Assembly: GCA_003134995.1 (NCBI GenBank) | Contig: PLDC01000002.1 | Coordinates: 47,392-111,391, forward strand | Source: Acidobacteriaceae bacterium | GTDB taxonomy: Bacteria > Acidobacteriota > Terriglobia > Terriglobales > Acidobacteriaceae | Length of the DNA: 64,000 bases | Direction: 5' to 3' | In this document: one piece after another, positions 1 to 7,551 of the stretch | Layout of the letters: every line of letters begins with the position of its first letter | Position numbering within the stretch: position 1 is the stretch's first letter | Program-made: the position numbers and the translations under genes | The notes under the pieces: model-generated | Seen by the model: the letters and a program-made list of their open reading frames with translations, nothing else | The model's database searches: none | What the model was told of the DNA's origin: nothing

Positions 1-1160
1 AACCGGGTTACGACCTGAACGCCAAGATCGTCATTCTCGCCGAAGGCCCGCGCGGATCTTTGACCAAGCAACTCGTAAACAAATTCGATCTCGCGAAAAA
101 TGCCAACCCGCAAACTTACGGCGTCGGCGTGAAAGAACTCTGGGAAGTTCCCTCCGGCCGCATCGCGCCGGGCGAAGTCATCTACACGATGGGCTGGCCG
201 CTCACCACGAAAGAATACGGAGGCGCGTGGATTTACGGCGGTAAAGACAATGTCGTCTCGCTCGGGTTCGTTACCGGACTCGATTATCCAGATCCGCGCC
301 TCGACCCGCAGCGCGTGTTGCAGGAATTCAAGAAACATCCGCTGGTAGCAAAGCTGCTTGAGGGCGGCAAAATGATTCGCTACGGAGCGAAGTCCATGCC
401 GTACGGCGGCTGGTGGGCGATTCCGCCGGTTAGCGGTAATGGCTGGATGATTCTCGGAGACTCCGCCGGCTTCCTGAACTCTGCGCGACTCAAGGGCATT
501 CATCTCGCGATCAAGAGCGGCATGCTCGCTGCCGAGACGGCTTTCGAAGCGCTGAAGAAAGATGATTCGTCGGCCGCGGTGCTCTGCGAGTTTCAGAAAA
601 AAGTCGAATCCAGCTGGATCAAAGAAGAGCTCTGGAAAGTGCGCAACATGCACCAGGGTTTTGAACACGGATTCTACGCCGGCATGTTCCACACCGCGCT
701 GCAGATGGTCACTGGCGGCCGCGGCCTGCGCAACCGCTATCCTGCAAAAGCCGGATACGAACACATGCGCAAGCTCGCTGAACTTCCTGCCGACGGAGGC
801 GCCGAGGCTCACCTGCTCGGTCCCGCGAAAGGCGATGGCAAGCTTACGTTCGACAAGCTCACCGATCTGTATCACTCGGGTACGAAGCACGAAGAAGATC
901 AGCCGTCGCACCTCGTCATCGACAACACCGATGTTTGCAATACACGGTGCGTAAAAGAATTCGGTAGCCCTTGCCAGAATTTTTGTCCCGCGAACGTTTA
1001 CGAAATGCTCGACGACGCGACTCAGCCGAACGGCAAACGCATAAGCCTGAACCCATCGAACTGCGTCCACTGCAAAACCTGCGACATCGCCGACCCGTAT
1101 CAGATCATCACCTGGGTTCCGCCAGAAGGCGGCGGCGGGCCGAATTACGATGGGATGTGA
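1..1160 (+). CDS. Electron transfer flavoprotein-ubiquinone oxidoreductase, C-terminal part (5' truncated by window edge)
   Basis: The reading frame is open from base 3 and runs off the window start, so only the last ~385 residues of a protein usually ~550 residues long are present. ETF-QO is a membrane-associated flavoprotein that passes electrons from reduced ETF (fatty-acid and amino-acid oxidation) to quinone. The segment GPRGSLTKQL, the flavin/quinone-domain stretch with MPYGGWW and GDSAGFLN, and the C-terminal ferredoxin domain are all typical. That domain holds the cysteine pattern around CPANVYE and NCVHCKTCDI (one 4Fe-4S cluster), then the diagnostic PEGGGGPNY ending. The flanking region to the right carries a toxin-antitoxin pair on the other strand. 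The family call is firm; the start lies outside the window. Confidence 0.95.
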   Translation, partial: PGYDLNAKIVILAEGPRGSLTKQLVNKFDLAKNANPQTYGVGVKELWEVPSGRIAPGEVIYTMGWPLTTKEYGGAWIYGGKDNVVSLGFVTGLDYPDPRLDPQRVLQEFKKHPLVAKLLEGGKMIRYGAKSMPYGGWWAIPPVSGNGWMILGDSAGFLNSARLKGIHLAIKSGMLAAETAFEALKKDDSSAAVLCEFQKKVESSWIKEELWKVRNMHQGFEHGFYAGMFHTALQMVTGGRGLRNRYPAKAGYEHMRKLAELPADGGAEAHLLGPAKGDGKLTFDKLTDLYHSGTKHEEDQPSHLVIDNTDVCNTRCVKEFGSPCQNFCPANVYEMLDDATQPNGKRISLNPSNCVHCKTCDIADPYQIITWVPPEGGGGPNYDGM

Positions 1161-1199
1161 GGTGGCGTTGAGCGTGCCCTGCTGAGAGTTCTACCTTCT

Positions 1200-1481
1200 T
1201 TACAACATGCGCTTGCCGTGGATCACAGCCGCAATCACTACTTCCGGCTCTTCCAATCGATAGATGACCCGGTAGCTATATACCAAGAGTTCGCGGATTT
1301 CCTCACTGTCGAATTCGGGAACTTTGCGGCCGGACCGAGGAAAACGTGACAGCGCCCTGGTTTGATTCACGATCTTCTTCACAACAATACCGGCGTAGGT
1401 GGGAGAGTCGGCGGCAATATAGTCAGCGATGGCCGCCATATCCTCCGAGGCGCGGCGGGACCAGACTACTCGGTAAGCCAT
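1200..1481 (-). CDS. RelE/ParE-type toxin
   Basis: This 93-residue protein starts MAYRVVWSRRASEDM and continues with AIADYIAADSPTYA, FPRSGRKVPEF, ELLVYSYRVIYRL and a short C-terminal strand. That is the usual layout of ParE/RelE-superfamily toxins, which act as ribosome-dependent mRNA interferases or gyrase poisons. The frame stays open upstream, but the chosen ATG at 1481 gives the family's normal length and overlaps the 3' end of the antitoxin gene by 16 bases, the expected coupled arrangement. The subtype (RelE or ParE) cannot be settled from sequence inspection. Confidence 0.85.
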   Translation of the reverse strand: MAYRVVWSRRASEDMAAIADYIAADSPTYAGIVVKKIVNQTRALSRFPRSGRKVPEFDSEEIRELLVYSYRVIYRLEEPEVVIAAVIHGKRML

Positions 1482-1654
1482 TTGCCAAGGCGAGCTTCGA
1501 CTTCTTCCTGAGACAAAGTTCCGTTGACGCGAGCATCTTCCAACCCGCGCCGGACCTTGTCGAGAACGTACAGGTGGTATTGGATATCCTCGACGGAACA
1601 ATTGTCAGGCAGCTTATTCAGGAGCAACTCAGCATCATGTTTGGCGGTGCTCAT
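1466..1654 (-). CDS. Antitoxin partner of the RelE/ParE toxin
   Basis: A 62-residue acidic protein contains PDNCSVEDIQYHLYVLDKV, followed by a glutamate-rich helix (SQEEVEARLGKWL). This is the pattern of small addiction-module antitoxins encoded just before ParE-like toxins. It should bind and neutralise the downstream toxin and repress the operon. Its stop overlaps the toxin start, so the two are translationally coupled. No clear operator palindrome was seen in the ~190 bases separating it from the divergent GDSL gene. Confidence 0.8.
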   Translation of the reverse strand: MSTAKHDAELLLNKLPDNCSVEDIQYHLYVLDKVRRGLEDARVNGTLSQEEVEARLGKWLTE

Positions 1655-1840
1655 GACCGACCTCTTTTTGCGGAGAACTCCTGCGTGCAGAACTCGGTCT
1701 CGGATCTAAAGTGTACTTCCATAGCCGCCATTTTACACCCGCCTCATGCGCCCCGGTACGACAGGGGTGAAAGGAAGCACCCTTCAGAAAGCATCCCCAG
1801 AAAGCATCCGGACGACCAACCCCGTGGTAGCATTTCCGCC

Positions 1841-2602
1841 ATGCGACGTCGCATAGCGATTTCTGCTGTTCCATTTCTGTTCCTACTCACCGCACTTGCT
1901 CAGCAACAAACCACTACCCCGGAGCAAGCCCTACAGAAATATCGCGATTCAAAAGCCGCCACGCTGCGCGACGATTTCGGCGAGCTAGCCCGCTATCGCG
2001 ACGCTGACGCTGCGCTCAAGCCGCCCGCGCCCGGCGAGAACCGCGTTGTCTTCTTCGGAGACTCCATCACCGACATCTGGCATCTCGACGAAAGTTTTCC
2101 CAAGCCTTACATCAATCGCGGCATCGGAGGCCAGACCACGCCGCAAATGCTGCTCCGCTTCCGGCAGGATGTCGTCGATCTTCATCCCAAAGTAGTGGTC
2201 ATTCTCGCCGGCACTAACGATATCGCGGGCAACACTGGACCCATGCGCCTGGAAGATATCGAGGCGAACTACGCGTCCATGGCGGAAATCGCCCGCGCTA
2301 ACAATGTCCGCGTTGTGCTCTCGTCGGTAATGCCCGTGCACAACTACACGCCGCAGTCGCAGAATTTGTTTGCCCAGCGTTCGCCGGCAAAAATCCTGGA
2401 ACTGAATCGCTGGCTGAAGAATTACTGCGCGGCGAACGGCTGCGTCTATCTTGATTATTTCAGCGCTATGGTCGATGACAAAGGCTTGCTCAAGCGTGAA
2501 CTGGCTGACGATGGCCTGCATCCCAACGCCGCAGGCTATAAGATTATGGCGCCGCTGGCCGAGGCTGCGATCCGTAACGCCATCGAGGCGACGAAGCCTT
2601 GA
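1841..2602 (+). CDS. Secreted SGNH/GDSL-family hydrolase
   Basis: This 253-residue protein has a signal peptide (residues 1-20, MRRRIAISAVPFLFLLTALA). All four SGNH blocks are visible: block I VVFFGDSITD with Ser75, the Gly-containing block II GIGGQTT (94-100), block III GTND with Asn126, and block V DDGLHP with Asp224 and His227. Such enzymes are esterases, lipases or carbohydrate deacetylases; the substrate cannot be read from the sequence. The frame is open far upstream, but the ATG at 1841 places the signal peptide correctly. It is transcribed divergently from the toxin-antitoxin pair. Confidence 0.9.
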   Translation: MRRRIAISAVPFLFLLTALAQQQTTTPEQALQKYRDSKAATLRDDFGELARYRDADAALKPPAPGENRVVFFGDSITDIWHLDESFPKPYINRGIGGQTTPQMLLRFRQDVVDLHPKVVVILAGTNDIAGNTGPMRLEDIEANYASMAEIARANNVRVVLSSVMPVHNYTPQSQNLFAQRSPAKILELNRWLKNYCAANGCVYLDYFSAMVDDKGLLKRELADDGLHPNAAGYKIMAPLAEAAIRNAIEATKP

Positions 2603-2982
2603 AACCTTTTCTCGTCTCCAGGCTCTATAATGAAGCGAGTTTCCGACCGCCTCGGCCTTCGGGCATACCCAGGCCGCAGCGGCGAGGGATGGTTTTCTTT
2701 GCGCCCTTCGCGGACTTTCTTAGCGATCTTCGCGGTTAAAAGCTTTTGACCGCAAAGTTCGCCAAGAACCCCGCAAAGTTCGCGAAGAAAACTAATCCGA
2801 GGGTGCTGGTGGAAACGCCGGCGCCTCCCGCGTTCTGCGAAGAGCGCATTGGAAAGGAAGCGCCTGCTGGGATGCTCCCGCCTGCGTGTCTTTTCCCAAT
2901 CAGCTTTTAGCCGTTAGCTTTTAGCTCTTGGCTGAACCCAAGTGCAGAAGCCGGACGAAGTCGAGCTAAGAGCTAAAGGCTA
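2603..2982 (+). other. Gene-free spacer (380 bp) filled with two hairpin repeats
   Basis: No gene was found between the GDSL hydrolase and moaA. The spacer holds a long imperfect inverted repeat at 2693-2791 and a heptamer-array hairpin at 2902-2995 that runs into moaA. No convincing -35/-10 pair or molybdenum-cofactor riboswitch was recognised. Confidence 0.7.
2693..2791. repeat. Imperfect ~48-bp inverted repeat, CGCGAAG-rich family
   Basis: The left arm (2693-2741) and right arm (2744-2791) are largely reverse complements, separated by two bases. Each arm repeats motifs like TTCGCGGACTTT and CGCAAAGTTCGCGAAG. A related half-copy lies in the atpH-atpA spacer (34205-34251). It may act as a transcriptional terminator or be a dispersed intergenic repeat. 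Confidence 0.7.
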
Positions 2983-2995
2983 ATGGCTAAAAGCT
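2902..2995 (+). repeat. Heptamer-array hairpin enclosing the moaA start codon
   Basis: Arms 2902-2933 and 2964-2995 pair over all 32 positions in the + strand RNA, with 29 Watson-Crick and 3 G-U pairs around a 30-base loop. Each arm is a degenerate 7-bp array (units like GCTAAGA, GCTAAAG, GCTAATG). The moaA ATG at 2983-2985 lies in the right arm and pairs with CGT at 2912-2914. Confidence 0.85.
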
Positions 2996-4062
2996 TGCTT
3001 CTCACTGACAAATTCGGCCGCCCCATCACCGACCTGCGGATCTCCATCACCGACCGCTGCAATTACAAGTGTGTCTACTGCCGGACGGGGAATGAGGGCG
3101 CGTTGTATGGAGATTTGCCCTTTGAAGACTACCTGCGCATGGCGCGTGTGCTGGTCGGCATGGGAATTACGAAGGTTCGTCTCACCGGCGGTGAGCCGCT
3201 GTTGCGAAAGGGAGTTGTAGATTTCGTTCGCGATCTCGCGAAATTGCAGCCCGCAGGTTATGGAGCCCCGGACGTCCCCGTCTGGGGTCGCCCGCTAGGC
3301 GTGCGGGCGGACGAGGGCGTCCGCCCCTCCATAGTCGGCGACCCGCTCGACATTGCGCTCACTACCAACGGCCATCTGCTCGCCGATCTGGCGCAGCCGT
3401 TGAAAGACGCGGGCCTGACCCGCGTCACCGTCTCGATGGACGCCGTCGATCCCGACCGCTTCGCCCGCATCACGCGCGTGCCTAACGGATACGATCACGT
3501 GCTCGCCGGCATTCGCGCCGCACGCCGCGCCGGGCTGTGGCCGCTGAAGGTGAACTGCGTGCTGATGCGCGGCTTCAACGAAGATCAGATCATCCCGTTC
3601 GGCATGTTCGCGCGCGAAGAAGGCGTGACCGTGCGCTTCATCGAATTCATGCCGCTCGAAGAAGGCCGCACCTGGGCGCCGAACACAGTGGTCACGCTCG
3701 ACGAAATTCTGGCGCGCATGGCCGAGTACCGCCCGCTGGTCGAAATCCCGCATGCGCGTTCGGAAACCGCGCGCCGCTACCGCTTCGACGACGGCGTCGG
3801 CGAAATCGGCATCATCGCCCCGGTCTCGCATCCTTTCTGTGGACACTGCAGCCGCATCCGCATCACCAGCGACGGCAAAATCCGCACCTGCCTGTTCTCG
3901 GTCTGGGACCACGACCTCCACGCCCAAATGCAACGCGGCGCCAGCGATGAAGAGTTAGAAGGTTTCATCCGCGGCGTGATCCAGAAAAAAGAAGAACGCC
4001 ACCACATCGGCGAAGCAGATTTTGTGCCGGCGTCGAGGACGATGGTGCATATCGGGGGATAA
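2983..4062 (+). CDS. moaA: GTP 3',8-cyclase MoaA (molybdenum cofactor biosynthesis)
   Basis: This radical-SAM enzyme converts GTP to 3',8-cyclo-7,8-dihydro-GTP, the first step of molybdopterin synthesis. The radical-SAM cluster ligands are C26, C30 and C33 (CNYKCVYC), TGGEP follows at 68-72, and the second 4Fe-4S site is C286, C289 and C303 in PFCGHCSRIRI...RTC. The protein ends in the GG dipeptide required in MoaA. At 359 residues it is longer than usual (~325-340) because of an in-frame insertion at about residues 89-121, encoded by an inverted-repeat element (3255-3340). The start chosen is ATG 2983 (TTG 2995 is an alternative). No good Shine-Dalgarno is present and the ATG lies inside a hairpin stem. 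Confidence 0.95.
   Translation: MAKSLLLTDKFGRPITDLRISITDRCNYKCVYCRTGNEGALYGDLPFEDYLRMARVLVGMGITKVRLTGGEPLLRKGVVDFVRDLAKLQPAGYGAPDVPVWGRPLGVRADEGVRPSIVGDPLDIALTTNGHLLADLAQPLKDAGLTRVTVSMDAVDPDRFARITRVPNGYDHVLAGIRAARRAGLWPLKVNCVLMRGFNEDQIIPFGMFAREEGVTVRFIEFMPLEEGRTWAPNTVVTLDEILARMAEYRPLVEIPHARSETARRYRFDDGVGEIGIIAPVSHPFCGHCSRIRITSDGKIRTCLFSVWDHDLHAQMQRGASDEELEGFIRGVIQKKEERHHIGEADFVPASRTMVHIGG
3255..3340. repeat. In-frame palindromic repeat element inside moaA
   Basis: The stretch begins TTATGGAG and ends CTCCATAG. The two halves are imperfect reverse complements (TATGGAG, GGACG, CGTC and CGCCCGC matched with GCGGGCG, GACG, CGTCC and CTCCATA). It encodes ~30 residues that do not belong to the MoaA fold pattern and keeps the frame open. 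This looks like a REP-like intergenic element that has inserted into a gene. Confidence 0.65.
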
Positions 4063-4117
4063 TGCGTGGATGGAACCGGCTTCATCCGCTGCGGTTCGCT
4101 CGTCTAAGATAGAGATT

Positions 4118-4933
4118 GTGAAATCCCCACTTATCGTCCTCGCGCTGGCATTCTTTTTTTCTTCCACATCATCATTCGCTCAGAACTACCTGGGCTTCGA
4201 CCGCAACGACTACCCCGGCGACGCCAACCTGAAGGCCCTGCACGAAACTTTCGCCTACACCGGCTACTGGCTCAACAATCCTCCCGGCGAACGCACCAAC
4301 ACCTGGACCGGCCATCGCGCCGCCGTCGAATCCGCTGGCTTCGGATTCCTTGTCCTTTTCAATGGACGCGAATTTGCTCAGCTAAAATCAACTGCCCACG
4401 CCACTCGCTTGGGCCGCGGCGACGCAGTCGAGGCTCTCGCGGCTGCGCACCGCGAAGGCTTTCCCGTAGGCACTATCATCTTCCTCGACCAGGAGCAAGG
4501 TGGACGCATGCTGCCCGCGCAGAAGGCCTACATCTACGCCTGGGTCGACGCCGTCATCGCTGCCGGTTTCCGCGCCGGCATTTACTGTTCCGGCATCCCT
4601 TCGCCAGATGATCAGAATGTAGTCACTGCCGAGGATATTCGTAAAAATGCCGCGGGACGAAAAATTGTCTATTGGGCGATCAATGACGCGTGCCCGCCCG
4701 CACCCGGCTGCAGTTTTCCCGCGCATCCGCCAAGCCCCGCCCAGAGCGGAGTTTCGTTTGCTGAAGTCTGGCAGTTCGCGCAGTCGCCGAAGGAGAAAGA
4801 TGTGGCCGCGCACTGCTCCGGCTACAGTCGCGACGGCGAGTGTTACGTGCCAGGAATTCCGCTCGCGCAGCAACTCCACGTCGATGTGAACTCGGCTACG
4901 TCGCCTGATCCCTCAAATGGCCGGACGCGATGA
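4118..4933 (+). CDS. Secreted DUF1906 (Rv2525c-like) glycoside-hydrolase-like protein
   Basis: The GTG at 4118 starts a clean signal peptide (MKSPLIVLALAFFFSSTSSFA) followed by NYLGFDRNDYPGD, FAYTGYWLNNPPG, LDQEQGG, AGIYCSG and VWQFAQSP. This pattern fits the DUF1906 TIM-barrel family related to GH25-type lysozyme-like folds; an enzymatic role in wall or sugar hydrolysis is inferred only. ATG 4070 in the same frame is an alternative start but would bury the signal peptide. The gene follows moaA closely and converges with the PYP-like gene; a functional link to moaA is not evident. Confidence 0.7.
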   Translation: MKSPLIVLALAFFFSSTSSFAQNYLGFDRNDYPGDANLKALHETFAYTGYWLNNPPGERTNTWTGHRAAVESAGFGFLVLFNGREFAQLKSTAHATRLGRGDAVEALAAAHREGFPVGTIIFLDQEQGGRMLPAQKAYIYAWVDAVIAAGFRAGIYCSGIPSPDDQNVVTAEDIRKNAAGRKIVYWAINDACPPAPGCSFPAHPPSPAQSGVSFAEVWQFAQSPKEKDVAAHCSGYSRDGECYVPGIPLAQQLHVDVNSATSPDPSNGRTR

Positions 4934-5005
4934 AGCAGGTTCCTCAGTCGCTCTCTCCGCGCGTTGCGCGTCTGCGAGCGCCTCGGAATGACAAATCTAA
5001 CTTGG
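4930..5005. repeat. Dispersed intergenic repeat-like sequence between convergent genes
   Basis: The 3' spacer contains CTCAGTCGCTCTCTCCGCGCG...GAGCGCCTCGGAATGACA. This resembles the common soil-bacterial element whose end reads CGGAATGACA. There is internal dyad symmetry (GCGCGTTGCGCG) but no T-run, so it is not a standard terminator. Confidence 0.4.
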
Positions 5006-5038
5006 CGCGAGAATTTTTCCGGGGCGGGCGTTGGTCGA

Positions 5039-5539
5039 TCACACTGCGATTTCTTCTGAGGCCGCTTTCCGAACGAGCAGAGTGGCATAGCCGCGGCGGG
5101 GATCGGTAGACATGGCAATCTCCACCATGGTGGTTCGATGTTTGAATTTGAATAGAAACTCGATTTGCCTGCGTTGCGCCTGACCGCTCGCCATCATCGT
5201 CTGCAACGTGCCTTCGAACTCATCCACGCAAGTGCATGGCGCGATCGTCCGAAAAAAGTTCTTTCCCAGCACGCCTTCGCGCGGCAAGCCGGAGAGCGCC
5301 GATTCCTGAGTGTTATAGGCAATCACTCGACCCTCCGAATCCAGCCGGGTAAAACCGAACGGGAGTTGATCGGCCTCAGCATCGCTTAGCGTGGAGACAT
5401 TCTCAATCGGATGGCCGAACCGGTCGCCGAGACAGGTCACACAGATGCCATACGATCCCACAGAAATCGCGCTTCCTTCTCGAATCCGGCGACCACACCA
5501 CGCGCACTCGGTCGCATCATTGGCAGGAATAGTATCCAT
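5039..5539 (-). CDS. Photoactive-yellow-protein-like PAS domain protein with N-terminal zinc ribbon
   Basis: This 166-residue cytosolic protein has two parts. Residues 12-36 form CX2C-X17-CX2C (CAWC ... CVTC), a likely zinc ribbon. Residues ~57-158 match photoactive yellow protein: LPFGFTRLDSEG, VIAYNTQES, GKNFFRTIAPCT, DEFEGTL. The PYP chromophore-site residues Tyr42, Glu46 and Cys69 correspond to Y75, E79 and C102 with identical spacing (4 and 23); Thr50 is Ser83 and Arg52 is Leu85. PYP binds 4-coumarate through the cysteine and senses blue light. No tyrosine ammonia lyase or coumaroyl ligase gene is present here, so chromophore loading is unproven; a non-photosensory PAS role is possible. 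The start at 5539 has AAGGGT upstream. The gene is divergent from yceI. Confidence 0.8.
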   Translation of the reverse strand: MDTIPANDATECAWCGRRIREGSAISVGSYGICVTCLGDRFGHPIENVSTLSDAEADQLPFGFTRLDSEGRVIAYNTQESALSGLPREGVLGKNFFRTIAPCTCVDEFEGTLQTMMASGQAQRRQIEFLFKFKHRTTMVEIAMSTDPRRGYATLLVRKAASEEIAV

Positions 5540-5659
5540 AGAACCCTTCGCATAATTTTTGATGCATCGGAGTTGTGGAAGGTGCAACTCCCCGAGCATC
5601 AGCGCGCAATTTGTTAAACTTAAGCAGGCGTCGAATCGACTGCAGGAGATTTTCAACTC

Positions 5660-6238
5660 ATGAACCGCATCCCCCGCATTGCCTCCATTTTCGCAGTAGC
5701 TCTGTTCGTTACTCTGTCCGCTGTTGCGCAAGAAACCTGGCAGCTTGATCCGCCGCATTCGTCGGCGCAGTTTTCCGTCCGCCATCTTGGGGTTTCGACC
5801 GTGCGTGGAGCGTTCACTAAAGTGAGCGGCACCGTGCAGTACAACGCTGCCAATCCCGGCAAGTCTTCGCTGCAAGCCACCATCGATGCCGCTTCCGTCG
5901 ATACTCGCGTCGACGCGCGCGACAACGACCTGCGCAGCCCGAACTACCTCGACGTGAAGAAGTATCCCACCATTACCTTTCAGTCGAAGAGGGTCGAAGC
6001 CGCTGGAGCCGGCAAGCTGAAAATCATCGGCGATCTCACTATTCACGGCGTCACCAAAGAGGTCGTGCTCGATGTCGATGGACCATCCGCGCCGATCAAA
6101 GATCCGTGGGGCAACCAGCGCATGGGTGCTTCGGCGACCACAAAGATCAACCGCATGGAATTCGGAGTATCCGGCGCCCCCGGCATGATCGGCGACGACA
6201 TCACGATCACGCTCGATATCGAAATGGTTAAGAAATAG
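5660..6238 (+). CDS. YceI-family periplasmic lipid-binding protein
   Basis: This 192-residue protein has a signal peptide (ends ...LSAVAQ) and the YceI lipocalin-like beta-barrel pattern: WQLDPPHSSAQFSVRHLGVSTVRGAF, DVKKYPTITFQSK, GDLTIHGVTKEVVLDV and a final ITLDIEMVKK. YceI proteins bind polyisoprenoid lipids in the periplasm, often in stress-induced or quinone-related contexts. An AGGAG ribosome-binding site lies ~12 bases before the ATG. Length and motif order are normal. Confidence 0.9.
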   Translation: MNRIPRIASIFAVALFVTLSAVAQETWQLDPPHSSAQFSVRHLGVSTVRGAFTKVSGTVQYNAANPGKSSLQATIDAASVDTRVDARDNDLRSPNYLDVKKYPTITFQSKRVEAAGAGKLKIIGDLTIHGVTKEVVLDVDGPSAPIKDPWGNQRMGASATTKINRMEFGVSGAPGMIGDDITITLDIEMVKK

Positions 6239-6242
6239 AAAA

Positions 6243-6262
6243 GCGTCGTTGGTCGTTGGCAG
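6243..6262. repeat. Short single-arm heptamer array (CGTTGGT units)
   Basis: Immediately after the yceI stop the sequence CGTCGTTGGTCGTTGG repeats with a 7-bp period. It is the same unit, in the same orientation, as the left arm of the atpD-atpC array. No facing arm was found nearby. Confidence 0.5.
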
Positions 6263-6487
6263 GTCTGTCCAGTCGACTACTGCGGCCGATGGCCACAGCC
6301 TCGCCGCCTGAAAACTTTCGAGCGCATCGATCTCTTGCTACGCCCACGATAAATCGAAATCGCTCACAAACATTTACCTTTCCTTGACAAAAATTCACGG
6401 CAAACAGGCGAACAAAACGTCTGTAATACTGACGAATATTTTCGCTCGCAACCTAGTTGAGGGCGACAAGCCTCATGGAGGGGAACT

Positions 6488-7027
6488 ATGATCCGCGGCT
6501 TCCGAACTGTAGTCCTTTGCTTCTTCATTTCAGCATTGCAGATTTCTTTTTCAATGGCTCAGGGCAAGCCAGTGCCGGTTCCGCCGGCGCCAATTCCCCC
6601 GCAAATTCTCGCAGCCAAAAAAGTCTTCATCGCCAACGCCGGCGGAGATGAGATGGCGACTAATGAACCGCGCTTCAGCGGAACTTCGGATCGTGCGTAT
6701 AGCGAGTTTTACGCTGCCGTGAAAAGCTGGGGCCGATTTGAGATCGTCGCTTCGCCGGCGGAAGCGGATTTGCTGCTTGAGGTGCGCCAGAGCGTCTCGG
6801 AAGGCGGTGGTGGTGGCGGCGCCGGAGGTTTCTCGCTCACTCCGTTGTTTTACCTGACAATTCGAGATGCGAAATCCAATGCGCTGCTCTGGGGCTTCTG
6901 TGTCCATAGCGCGTTTGGTCTGGGCCAGGGCGAGAGTGATAGGAATTTCGAGCAGGCCATCTACCGGCTCACCGCTGATTTGCGTACACTCGTCAAGCCT
7001 CCGGTCGGAAACGGCAGCGCGCCGTAA
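6488..7027 (+). CDS. Secreted protein of unknown function
   Basis: This 179-residue protein has a signal peptide (MIRGFRTVVLCFFISALQISFSMAQ) and a mature domain beginning AKKVFIANAGGDE, then YSEFYAAVKSWGRFEIVASPAEADLLLEVRQS, a glycine-rich loop and LTPLFYLTIRDAKSNALLWGF. The strand-helix pattern is like small envelope proteins common in Acidobacteriota, but no named family was identified. GGAGGGG lies 7-8 bases before the ATG. A TTGACA at 6384-6389 lacks a well-placed -10, so the promoter is not called. Confidence 0.7.
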   Translation: MIRGFRTVVLCFFISALQISFSMAQGKPVPVPPAPIPPQILAAKKVFIANAGGDEMATNEPRFSGTSDRAYSEFYAAVKSWGRFEIVASPAEADLLLEVRQSVSEGGGGGGAGGFSLTPLFYLTIRDAKSNALLWGFCVHSAFGLGQGESDRNFEQAIYRLTADLRTLVKPPVGNGSAP

Positions 7028-7091
7028 TTGGGCGCCGTAATTGATTCGCAACGATTCCCCTTCAGCGGGCTTCGTGCAGTAGAATGAAAGT

Positions 7092-7526
7092 ATGTCCGAC
7101 CGCACTTTCACTCTCGACGAAGCTCAGTCTCTTCTTCCCGTCCTCGAATCGCTGCTGCGCGCCGCTATCGGCGGCAAGAAGATCATGGAAGATTTTGAAG
7201 GCGAGATGCAGTCGCTCAGTCACCGCATTTTTCTGAACGGTGGAACGCACGTTGACGTGGTCGCCGTCGCCCGCCGCAAGGCTGAGCGCACCAAGGCCGA
7301 GCAGCGCGCCAAAGACGCTCTCGCCGAAATCGACTCCATCGGCGTGCAGGTCAAAGACATTGACGTCGGCCTGCTCGATTTTCCCTGCGAAGTCGAAGGC
7401 AGCGTCGTGCTCCTGTGCTGGCGGATGGGCGAAACCTCCATCACTCACTGGCACAGCACAGAAGAAGGATTCGCCGGCCGCAAGCCCATTGATGAACGTA
7501 TTACCCGGTCGAAGAGAACGAATTAG
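7092..7526 (+). CDS. DUF2203 family protein
   Basis: This 144-residue cytosolic protein has the DUF2203 signature: FTLDEAQSLLPVLESLL near the N-terminus, a charged helical middle, VQVKDIDVGLLDFPCEVEGSVVLLCWRMGE, and HWHSTEEGFAGRKPID at the end. Function is not established for this family. Length is normal. The stop codon is followed directly by a heptamer array. Confidence 0.85.
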   Translation: MSDRTFTLDEAQSLLPVLESLLRAAIGGKKIMEDFEGEMQSLSHRIFLNGGTHVDVVAVARRKAERTKAEQRAKDALAEIDSIGVQVKDIDVGLLDFPCEVEGSVVLLCWRMGETSITHWHSTEEGFAGRKPIDERITRSKRTN

Positions 7527-7528
7527 CC

Positions 7529-7551
7529 GTTCTCAGTTCTCAGTTCTCGGG
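7529..7551. repeat. Heptamer array (GTTCTCA units)
   Basis: Three consecutive 7-bp units of GTTCTCA/GTTCTCG start three bases after the DUF2203 stop. The reverse-complement unit (TGAGAAC) builds the arrays at 14.6 kb and 57.2 kb. No facing arm lies nearby. Confidence 0.6.

Noticed and set aside
2603..2982. Molybdenum-cofactor riboswitch before moaA
   Set aside because: The spacer is explained by two simple inverted repeats; no multi-stem conserved core was seen.
6384..6430. Promoter with TTGACA upstream of the secreted protein gene
   Set aside because: The nearest TAATAC is 34 bases away, too far for a standard spacer.
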